From: Oscillatoria sp. SIO1A7
Lineage (GTDB): Bacteria; Cyanobacteriota; Cyanobacteriia; Cyanobacteriales; Laspinemataceae
Assembly (NCBI GenBank): GCA_010672965.1
Contig: JAAHFN010000047.1
Location: 1-52,142, forward strand
Length of the DNA stretch: 52,142 nt
Direction: 5' to 3'
The notes under the pieces were generated by a model. It did no database searches. It worked only from the letters and a program-made list of their open reading frames with translations, and was not told the origin of the DNA. Positions 17,191 through 25,096 of this stretch are shown piece by piece. Position 1 is the first letter of the stretch. Each line of letters opens with the position of its first letter. The translations under genes were made by a program, and so were the position numbers.

Positions 17191-17937
17191 ATGCCGCCTT
17201 TTGCCTCGCTCGTCCGAGATCTAAAAACCGTTTATCACCTAGCCAAGCCAGTCCGAGGCAATACCCACCAAGAAAGATTAGAAAATTTTTACGGCGATCA
17301 GGCAGAAAACTACGACCTGTTTCGCAAGCGTCTTCTCCAAGGGCGAGAAACTCTATACCAATCTCTATCAAACAATGACGGAGAAGTCTGGGTAGATTTC
17401 GGCGGCGGCACCGGGGCTAATTTTGAAGCGATCGCCGATAGTCTGAGCAAATTCCAGAAAATCTACGTTGTCGATCTATGTCCTTCCCTGCTTGAGATGG
17501 CCGAACGGCGAAAGGCAGACCGAGGCTGGACTAATATGGAACTGGTCGAAAGCGACGTAACTCAATTCGTTCCCACGGAAGGCAAAGCAGACCTAGTGAC
17601 ATTTTCCTATTCTCTGACTATGATTCCCAACTGGTTTGCGGCGATAGATCGAGCCTATCGACTGCTAAAGCCAGGGGGGGTCGTTGGCGTAGTCGATTTC
17701 TACGCACCGCGCAAGCATCCTCCATCCGGCTGGCGCTCTTATCCTTTTTTAATGAGCAGCTTTTGGCAACTTTGGTTTGGAACCGATAATGTCTTTCTGT
17801 CCCGAGACCATGCCCCTTATCTTCATCACTATTTCGAGGCGGTCTCTTTTTCGGAAAATATGGCAACCGTACCTTTTTTATTGGGTTTGCAGGTTCCTTA
17901 TTATCAGTTTATCGGCAAAAAGCGAAATGAGGAATAG
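17191..17937 (+). CDS. btaB: SAM-dependent N-methyltransferase, probable BtaB
   Basis: Class I methyltransferase, 248 residues: motif I VWVDFGGGTGANF (67-79), acidic post-I IYVVDLCPSL, and motif III region LLKPGGVVGVVDFY. The C-terminal part (SFWQLWFGTDNVFLSRDH...YLHHYFE) matches the BtaB type that adds three methyl groups to the amino group of the homoserine lipid made by BtaA. The ribosome site CAGGAG is 8 nt before the ATG. Assignment as BtaB rests on the family look plus position directly after btaA. Alone, the sequence would only say methyltransferase. Confidence 0.82.
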   Translation: MPPFASLVRDLKTVYHLAKPVRGNTHQERLENFYGDQAENYDLFRKRLLQGRETLYQSLSNNDGEVWVDFGGGTGANFEAIADSLSKFQKIYVVDLCPSLLEMAERRKADRGWTNMELVESDVTQFVPTEGKADLVTFSYSLTMIPNWFAAIDRAYRLLKPGGVVGVVDFYAPRKHPPSGWRSYPFLMSSFWQLWFGTDNVFLSRDHAPYLHHYFEAVSFSENMATVPFLLGLQVPYYQFIGKKRNEE

Positions 17938-18522
17938 GGCATGGGGCGGCATTGGGCATGTTCGCATTGGACGCTGGTGTTGGAATTGCAAACAGATGGC
18001 AAACGCCCAAACCCAGAAAAAGCGATCGCGCTCTTTGCTGCGATCGCTAAGATAGGATGGTATAGCACTACCGATTAAGGTATTTGACAGGAATCAAAAC
18101 GCTCATGTGTGCGCTTGTTGGCAGGACTTTAGCTGACTGCTGAGCAGTGACAGCCGATAGCTTACTGCTACAATAGCGTCTAAATCGTCTCTCAAAGAGC
18201 GATATGACTCTCGCCGAACTACTACCCACGGTCAACAAACTGTCGCACCTAGTTTCCCTTGGCAGAACGAGCTACTGCCCCGTAACTGTGCGATAGAACT
18301 TTTCGATAAGATTTGGATTTGAACGGCCAGCTGATGCAATTATCATTTCATTAATCTCAATACACCTCATTTTATATGGTATGTCTGCCAAGCTATAGTC
18401 ATTTCAAATAAAAATGAGACATAAATGTAAGGGCGAGAGCGCGAAATCGCCCCTACATTTATGGCGATCGTAACTGTCTCATCCTTAGTTGAAATGACTA
18501 TATATTCCTTGCCAAGCTTGGC
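17938..18522. other. Spacer with STRRs and a family 4 element
   Basis: Contains GGGCATTGGGCATG heptamers, two HIP1 sites, a GCTGACTGCTGA-type repeat cluster (about 18128-18180) and the element at 18396-18500. No gene seen. Confidence 0.55.
18396..18500. mobile_element. Family 4 inverted-repeat element, copy 1
   Basis: Ends TAGTCATTTCAA and TTGAAATGACTA, 105 bp, flanked by a TA duplication (18394-18395 and 18501-18502). Second copy at 48738-48946. Confidence 0.8.
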
Positions 18523-19815
18523 TTACAGCTTGCTTTTCACTCTGTCAGACTGCCCCGTAACCGAGCCAAGTAATCTTGCCAAAAGATCTTGATTTGAACG
18601 GCTAGCTGATTCAATTATCTTTTCGTTTATTTGATCCTCATTAAAGTTCGGATATTTTTGTTGATATTTGTTGTATAATTCCTCATACTCTAATCCCTTC
18701 TTTTTCATAAAAGACGATATCAATTGGGCAAGTTTGGATATTTTTCCCCTTACCTCATCCATTTGGTTATTCCTTGCTATTACTGCACCCTCCGCAAGGA
18801 TTCTTTTCATCTCTGAGGTGGACCCCCCCGCATCCTCTGCGTCTTTCAGGATTTTGTTACAAATCGGTTCAATATTGGCTATCACTTTGGTGTAGTCGGT
18901 TTCCCTGATTTGATAATCCATCGACAATGTTCTCATTGTTCTCATGATATATAGAGCCGCTATGCTGCCAAAACTCACTAGGGCAGTACCATACCCATTC
19001 ATTTGTATCGTTTTACCTACCGCCGTTTCCCGGTGCTGCTGCTCGTTCGCCCTCGACCTCATCTGCAAAGCCTTCTGACCCATCACATCCGCCTCTCGCT
19101 CCAAACCCCGATCGCCATTCACCTCATACCCATTCACCTTCATCGTCGGTCTCACCCGCCCCTGCATTTGCTGCACCACATGCCACGCTTCGTGCGGCAA
19201 ATGTCGCTCCTGTCCCGGTGCCACCTCGATCGCATCCCCTTTGGTATAGGCATGGGCATTGAGTTGCGCTGGTTTGGCAGAGTTGTAGTTAACCCGCACG
19301 CCAGAGAGGTCTAAGCCTGATATGCCTTCTATTCCTTCCTTGAGGCGATCGGGCAGCCCTGTCTTGTTTTCTGCTTTCGGTTCTACCTCCTGGCGCTGCA
19401 CTGGGGAAGAGCGATCGCTCCCTCCTCCTCCAAGTCCCGAGATTAATTCACTGGACAATCCCCGGAACTCTGGTAAAGCCTGTCGCTCCTGCTGGCGATA
19501 AGCCTCTCTTTCCTTGCCTGCCATCGGCTTTGGCTGAACTACTGGCCTATCCTGGTTGCTGACCGAGCGATCGCTCCCTCCTCCTCCAAGTCCCGAGATT
19601 AATTCACTGGACAATCCCCGGAACTCTGGTAAAGCCTGTCGCTCCTGCTGGCGATAAGTCTCCCCTAAGTGCGGCTCGCCAAATGCTTGGGATCCACGAA
19701 GCACTTGGGGTGCCTTTTCTCTAGCTGGTATAGAAGGCACCGCAGCCCGTTGCAGCATCGAGCTGTCGTTGTCCTTCTGGCCGGACTGGTCAGTTCTCCT
19801 AACATATTGACGCAT
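18523..19815 (-). CDS. DUF4157 (eCIS core domain) protein, injection-system cargo candidate
   Basis: 430 residues. The N-terminal part has two copies of a 33-residue unit (52-84 and 104-136) containing YRQQERQALPEF and RGLSSELISGLGGGG. A DUF4157 domain (about 153-250) follows with LSGVRVNYNS, zincin-like HEAWHVVQQ (HEAWH at 208-212) and GLEREAD (E241). The C-terminal 150 residues, possibly toxin or effector, are helical and unrecognised, after a hydrophobic stretch (ALVSFGSIAALYIM). DUF4157 is the hallmark domain of proteins loaded by extracellular contractile injection systems. The first 60 residues and the promoter are shared with the gene at 25097, while the rest differs. GGAGA before the ATG is a good ribosome site. 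No sheath or tube genes are nearby. Confidence 0.85.
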   Translation of the reverse strand: MRQYVRRTDQSGQKDNDSSMLQRAAVPSIPAREKAPQVLRGSQAFGEPHLGETYRQQERQALPEFRGLSSELISGLGGGGSDRSVSNQDRPVVQPKPMAGKEREAYRQQERQALPEFRGLSSELISGLGGGGSDRSSPVQRQEVEPKAENKTGLPDRLKEGIEGISGLDLSGVRVNYNSAKPAQLNAHAYTKGDAIEVAPGQERHLPHEAWHVVQQMQGRVRPTMKVNGYEVNGDRGLEREADVMGQKALQMRSRANEQQHRETAVGKTIQMNGYGTALVSFGSIAALYIMRTMRTLSMDYQIRETDYTKVIANIEPICNKILKDAEDAGGSTSEMKRILAEGAVIARNNQMDEVRGKISKLAQLISSFMKKKGLEYEELYNKYQQKYPNFNEDQINEKIIESASRSNQDLLARLLGSVTGQSDRVKSKL

Positions 19816-19910
19816 TTATACTGTTCTCCTTTTTTCTTTCCACCAAAAGGATTGTCACTGCCATTCCTGTTGGCTGCCCTTCTCGGGCGATCGGGCATTA
19901 ATTCCTTTAC

Positions 19911-19937
19911 CTTATAGCCTCATTCCTCTACTGTCAA
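19911..19937 (-). promoter_or_regulatory. Promoter of the DUF4157 gene
   Basis: Read on the minus strand: perfect -35 TTGACA (19937-19932), 15-bp spacer, -10 TATAAG (19916-19911), or TAAGGT at 17 bp. The block from here to the gene is duplicated almost unchanged upstream of the gene at 25097, which supports it as regulatory. Confidence 0.6.
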
Positions 19938-21223
19938 CTCTATATCCCACCACTTCTCTTGTCTTCAAGTTCCTGCTGAACTTCCGCTCGCGAGGCCAGT
20001 TCTGCGTAAATTGATTGGACCAGTAACTAGACCCACTCTGCCAAAATCTAGAAAAGCGCCAATTAGCTGCGATCGCTAAAGTAGGACAATAATAGCGTTT
20101 AAATAGTCTCTAATTGCCCTAAAAAAAGCTTTCCTGTAAGACGGGCGTCCGAAAAGTCCGCCATACCAGTGAGGAATGGGAAGCCTGTGCTACGGGAGAT
20201 TACAATTGGGTTACTTTCAATACTTTTTATTGTCTTATAATTAAACGATCGCTAAGACAATGAATTGTAAATATTTGAAAAAATAAGTGAGATGGCAATA
20301 AAAGATTGTTTCCAATCAATTTTTAGGTTGAAGCTACAAGGGCTGAGGGGTGATAATATAAATTATCTATATGCTTGGCTTTTATAGCATTACGCAGTAA
20401 GATTAGGACAGTTAAAGTCTGCCTGTAGGGCAAATGGTGAAATCGCCCCTACGCAAAGAGCAGTGCTTGTGCCGATCGCTCCCGAGCATTTCAATGAATG
20501 CAATCGGTAGCCCTCTTTGGGCTTTGTTTCTGTAGCCGCGCCAGGCTCCTAAAAGGAGCGGCTTGCGCCTACAGGCGTTAGGCGGCAGCGTACAAAATAG
20601 AAGGCGATCGCGGATTTGATACTACTCAGAACTTACGCATGCCCGGAAAGCCAATACCGCCTGTAGGGGTCAACGGCTAGGGCGTTGATTCTGAGGCTTC
20701 GTCGTCGTTTTGGTTACTTTCGGGGATCGTTCCCAATCTCGTTACCCCGTACACCCGGTTCAGCCCGGTTTTCATTGCCAAAAGAGCGGGCGCGAAAATA
20801 GGAGGAAATTTCCCTACACCCCACATCCCACGGGAGCATTTCAAAGAAAGTACCCTGCCGCCTGACGCCTAAAGGCGCGGCTACACAAACTCTCGCCCTT
20901 GCGGGCTACTTGCAAAAGTGAAATGCTCCCCATCCCACACCCTAGTCAACGGCCGTTGACGTGCAAAACAAGGCAAGTCGTTGTAAAATCCAAAAAAAAA
21001 GCAGGAGGTCTCGCCCAGTTCCCTCCCTGGTGCAAATACGCCCATTGGTTCAGAAGCTAGAGCGATCGGCGACGCTCCCTATTTCGTCGCGCCCGCTCAG
21101 AGACTTCCGGCCTAATTTTGGTTTGTAGGGGCGTTTTGCTGTCGCGGCATAAAACGCGCAGCACCCCCGGAGGACTTAGGGCCCTTCGCCCTAGCCTTAA
21201 TGGGTATTGCTATAGAAACAAAG
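19938..21223. other. Long gene-free, repeat-derived region
   Basis: No gene supported. The first 90 bp continue the block shared with 26776-26845. Later come dispersed hairpin pieces (GACGGGCGTCCGAAAAGTCC near 20140), half-copies of several elements, the family 3 element at 20832-20940, and short palindromes such as GGCGTTAGGCGGCAGC near 20575. Confidence 0.5.
20832..20940. mobile_element. Family 3 inverted-repeat element, copy 1
   Basis: Ends GGGAGCATTTCA and TGAAATGCTCCC, 109 bp. Flanked by an exact 8-bp duplication CATCCCAC (20824-20831 and 20941-20948). Confidence 0.88.
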
Positions 21224-21606
21224 GCGAATTTCCCCCAAGGGAACCCACCCGCTGCCCCGAGATTGTGCAAGATCGGCGGGTTTTAGGTGGGCTTATATTC
21301 CCCCCCGGCTAGCTATTGGAGCATGCCAAAGGACTTTGTTGCCCACGAGTCCTTTGCTCTACTCCATTGCTGCCGGGGTTTTTTGAGGGAAACACTCCTT
21401 TGAGTGAAAATACCTCCCTGCGAGATTTTACTTTTTTTGCTTGATCGGGGTCGCGGCTAGCCGTGACCCTTTATTTCTAACCCCTCTAAGGAGCTATAAA
21501 TCCATCTTAGCACTGTTTTGCTTGAATTTTAACATTGGACGCAAAAATTTTTTGGAATTTCTGGATTTTCTGGACCTTCTGTACTGTATGTAGCCTAATA
21601 TTACAG
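21224..21606 (+). ncRNA. Candidate structured RNA, copy 1
   Basis: Homologous over its whole length to 45950-46336, with identical blocks such as GGCTAGCTATTGGAGCATG and AATACCTCCCTGCGA. Shared stems: CCCACC (21244-21249) with GGTGGG (21286-21291) around an inner GC stem; GGACT with AGTCC (about 21331-21352); hairpin 21448-21469 (GGGTCGCGG with CCGTGACCC). In that hairpin one pair is G:U here and G-C in the other copy, and another is G-C here and G:U there. This fits only plus-strand RNA. No frame is conserved between copies. It runs toward the 3' end of the NACHT gene on the other strand. I could not match it to a known RNA family. Confidence 0.55.
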
Positions 21607-21787
21607 AAAGCGTCGCTTTTACCCCGTCCCCGGCCAACAGATAAGGGACTTGCGCAGCAAATTTAGTACCAGTCCTTATTCGATCGCCGTTCGGGCGCTC
21701 GCGGAGTCGAAGCCTGCCCAACACACTATTAACTTGCAAGTCCCTAAACAACCTTGCTGGCACCACAAGGGTTGGCGGAAAAACAGC

Positions 21788-24562
21788 CTACCCGGTCCTT
21801 GGCTCCACCCCCTCTAGCACATCTGCCCAATCCTTCAAAGCCTCTATGGCCGGTTCGCGAGTCTCCATAGGTCCTTCATCTAACTTCATGGTTTTCAAGC
21901 GATCGGCAAGTTGTCTTGCCAGGGAGGCAAACTCTTGTCTTTCTTCAAGGCTCCAAGAGGAAATAAATATGTCAGATAAGTGTTGTGTCAATAATTCCTT
22001 TGTTTCAGTCAAGGTCTCCCAAAAAACACCTTCTACGTTGAGCAAAGCAGAGAATGCTTGACGCAAGGATGCCTTAAAACTCTTTAAGCTGGACTCGCTC
22101 CATTCTCTGCCTGCTAGCCCTATCAAGGCAATTTCTGCTTGAGAATAATAATTCATATCGTAATCAAAATGAGGACCCTTTGAGCGATATAAATCCGCAT
22201 TTGCTGCTATCTCTAGTAGGGTTTCATCTGGAGCCAACCTATGGAGAAGGTGAACCAGTTCTGAACGCTGAAAAGGAGTCATGCTCTGCCATTTCTGAAG
22301 TCGCTTTGCTAGAGGCTTGACTTCTAGAAAGTCTTTATTTTTTGACAGCCAGTGATGGGATTCACTGAGTCCTATGCAGTTTTGAATGGTGCCGACTAGC
22401 CTATTGGCAATGGGCGCAACTTCTTCCTGTGGAAATCGGCTTAACGATACTGGTGGCAATTCAGCAACTGGCGCGATCGCTACTCGTTCCAAGACTCGCT
22501 GCCGCAGTTCCTTATCACGAGCTAACTCGGAACCAGCAGAGAGATAGGCTTCTGTCAACACTTCACCTAAAGACTCCGTATCTGGCTGGGCAATTAACAG
22601 TTCGATTAAATCCCGGACTGTAGGTGTAGTTGCCAGACCGCAGTAGAGGGCGATAACTTCCTTCCAGCGTCCGTCGTCATGTTCCGGTGCCAACTGGCTG
22701 GCATTAATGCCAAGGCCGTTTCCTTCGTGGATTGCCCTTGCTGCCAGATATTCCTGAAAAGTCAGATGGGCAAAGCCAAAAACATTGGGGCGACGCTCCA
22801 ACAAAAGCCCGGTGCGATAGCGAATATGTTCCAAAAGTTGGGAGGCACGCCCCGAATCGTCCAAAACCCTGGCAAAAATTTCTCGCACCCGCTCCGCTTC
22901 CCATTCCGCCCGATCTTCTGCCTGCATTGCCAGTGCCACCTCGCGGCAGGCTTGCAGTTTTTCCTGAAAACCAAATTCAGAGCGAATCCCCCGTCGCAAG
23001 TCCCAATTATGCAGCAATCCCTCAACGCAAAGTCGGTATAGCAAGGCGCGATCTTCCGGCAAGCGACCGCCTTCAAAATAGTTGACCAGGCAGATAGCCG
23101 AGAGCATCAGGGGATTTTTAGCCAAATTGCTAATATAGGGATGTTCTTCAAAGCCCGCAACAATTCTATCCCCGTCCTCTTCTCCTTCTTGTCGAGCTTC
23201 GGTTTCAGACTCATTTCTGGCTAGGCGCACGGCGGTACACCAGTGGCGGGCATAGTCGCGTATTTGTGCTGCGTCGAAGTCCAGCAAATCGCATTCGCTA
23301 AATCCTTGCTGTGTTAGCAAGCCACGAGGATAGCCAACCGGACGGGAGGAAATCAGATAGTGACAATTAGGATATTGTTCTAAAAGCTCAAACAACCAGG
23401 GAAGCAAATATTTCTCTAGGTTCTCCGGTTCCGCTTCGTCTAAGCCATCTAGCATGAACAGCACCTTGCCTGCTTTCATCTGCCGAGCCAGCCAATCCTG
23501 CGGCATTAAATCGGCTCGTTCCTTACTAGCAGTTGCCTTTTGAATTAAAGCGGCACCTTTGGGCAGATTCTGCAAGTCCAGTTGGCGCACCCGCAGCAGC
23601 AAGGGAATAGCCTGCTGTCCTCCCAAGACAAGCTGTTCTTCAACCGATGCCAATTTGACTTGCAACCATTCCAAGAAAGTAGATTTGCCCATACCGGGCA
23701 ACCCAACTACAACCATCCGCGCCGAGCCCTTTGCTTGCTCTAATGCTGTCGGAAATAGTTTTTCCTTTGCTTCGCTATCTTCAAGCGCCTCTTCCTGGAT
23801 CTTTCTACTCCGGTTTTCATACAGCCTGCGCGCCGCCGCTAAATTCATAAGAGACGCTAAGGCATGTCGCTCTCCGCTCTCAAGGTCTTGAGAAGATTGC
23901 CGCACCGCCACCCGGGGCATAACAAAAAGCTCTCGCAGATCCACATTTAAATTGGTGGTCATGCGCACGGTTCCCGCTTCGACTTGATAGAAGCGTTGCA
24001 GTAGATAGTCCCGATGCATAATTTCGTAGCTCTCGTCTGACCCAGCTCGACCCGATCGCCCTTGAGCGTCGATTTGGCTGCTAATTTCATTGAGCCGATT
24101 GACTACTTTTCGGGGCAATTCAAAGGTGCTGGAGAAATTGAGCTTCTGCCATTCCGCCATCACTGGCCCAACCTGCATCAAGACCTGGACGACGGTATAG
24201 AGTGCCAAACGATAGACGGCATTCTGGCTCTCCCGACCGGCTCCGGCACTGGCTAGATCCGCGAGCAAGTCTTCTACGATCGCCTCAGTAGTAAAGTTAG
24301 AGTTAGAAATATTTTCTAATTGCAGCAGGTTGGCCATTGCTGCAAAGCTGCCTAGAATCTCTTCAACTCTTGCCTCGCCCAAATTCTGGCTTAACAAAAA
24401 GCGAGTCAACGACGAAGAAGCTGCATCCGCCGCCGCCTCAACCTGACGGATTACCCGATTGCACTTTCGTCTATCGGCAATGCTTGTGCGGAAAGGTTTC
24501 GAGAACAGGCTCTCAAATAGATAGCCGTAAAAATCCAAAACGCGATCGTCAATGGATTGCAT
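21788..24562 (-). CDS. NACHT-domain NTPase (bacterial NLR-like)
   Basis: 924 residues. An N-terminal helical region (1-270) of unknown role comes first. The NACHT ATPase follows: Walker A VVGLPGMGKSTF (285-296), Walker B VLFMLDGLDEAEP (367-379), sensor YLISSRPVGY, and the winged-helix end FAHLTFQEYLAARAI. The C-terminal 300 residues are helical, without clear LRR, WD40 or HEAT repeats. STAND-type NTPases of this group act as ligand-triggered switches, and bacterial NACHT proteins have been shown to defend against phage. No effector domain is recognisable, so its output is unknown; the N-terminal region is the candidate. It is a single gene lying between the two injection-cargo-like genes. Confidence 0.9.
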   Translation of the reverse strand: MQSIDDRVLDFYGYLFESLFSKPFRTSIADRRKCNRVIRQVEAAADAASSSLTRFLLSQNLGEARVEEILGSFAAMANLLQLENISNSNFTTEAIVEDLLADLASAGAGRESQNAVYRLALYTVVQVLMQVGPVMAEWQKLNFSSTFELPRKVVNRLNEISSQIDAQGRSGRAGSDESYEIMHRDYLLQRFYQVEAGTVRMTTNLNVDLRELFVMPRVAVRQSSQDLESGERHALASLMNLAAARRLYENRSRKIQEEALEDSEAKEKLFPTALEQAKGSARMVVVGLPGMGKSTFLEWLQVKLASVEEQLVLGGQQAIPLLLRVRQLDLQNLPKGAALIQKATASKERADLMPQDWLARQMKAGKVLFMLDGLDEAEPENLEKYLLPWLFELLEQYPNCHYLISSRPVGYPRGLLTQQGFSECDLLDFDAAQIRDYARHWCTAVRLARNESETEARQEGEEDGDRIVAGFEEHPYISNLAKNPLMLSAICLVNYFEGGRLPEDRALLYRLCVEGLLHNWDLRRGIRSEFGFQEKLQACREVALAMQAEDRAEWEAERVREIFARVLDDSGRASQLLEHIRYRTGLLLERRPNVFGFAHLTFQEYLAARAIHEGNGLGINASQLAPEHDDGRWKEVIALYCGLATTPTVRDLIELLIAQPDTESLGEVLTEAYLSAGSELARDKELRQRVLERVAIAPVAELPPVSLSRFPQEEVAPIANRLVGTIQNCIGLSESHHWLSKNKDFLEVKPLAKRLQKWQSMTPFQRSELVHLLHRLAPDETLLEIAANADLYRSKGPHFDYDMNYYSQAEIALIGLAGREWSESSLKSFKASLRQAFSALLNVEGVFWETLTETKELLTQHLSDIFISSWSLEERQEFASLARQLADRLKTMKLDEGPMETREPAIEALKDWADVLEGVEPRTG

Positions 24563-25096
24563 GGTAGGTTTTGTCTTTTTCTGCTCGGTTGCTCGTCAAG
24601 TCGCCATTATAGCAGCAGCACTTATAGTAAGTCAGCGAAATTGGCTAACTATAGCGTTTCTCAAACAAGTGTAATAAACGATAGGGTAGGGGCGACAGCA
24701 TCCCCCTTGACCATTTTTGCTGTATAACGGAAATTTCGGTATTGGGATGCTTCGCCCAGAAACCTTACATCAATTTGAGAACCGCTATAAGCAAATAAAA
24801 TCTCCCGTAGGACGGGCTTCCCGCCTGTCCTGCCAATTTCAGCGGACAGGGATCGTAGGGCTGTTCTGCCAATTTAGCCCGACGCGATCGCCAAGGATAG
24901 CGGCTTTACAAGACCCATGCATGCAAGGATATGGGGTAACAGCTTATATAGCACTACGCAAATGAGTTAAGACATTTATAAACGCTCGCTCCTTAGTCAG
25001 TTCCTACTTTTGACTTATTACCTTTTGACTTTTGACTTGCGCGTAGCGCTATATATCATTGGTGGCGGGAAGCCGTGGACGGTTAATTATGGTTAA
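24563..25096. other. Spacer with a family 1 element
   Basis: Contains the element at 24652-24787, a GGACGGGCTTCCCGCCTGTCC dispersed hairpin near 24815, and an inverted-repeat unit with ends TATAGCACTACGC and GCGTAGCGCTATA (about 24951-25055) that encloses TTTTGAC heptamers. No gene. Confidence 0.55.
24652..24787. mobile_element. Family 1 inverted-repeat element, copy 1
   Basis: Ends TAGCGTTTCTCAA and TTGAGAACCGCTA, 136 bp, flanked by a TA duplication. Related copies: 37717-37863, 37999-38137, 45643-45790. Confidence 0.85.

Noticed and set aside
21224-21606. RNase P RNA, tmRNA, SRP RNA, 6S RNA or group II intron domain V as identity of the paired segment
   Set aside because: None of the diagnostic sequences I know for these is present, and there are two copies in 25 kb.
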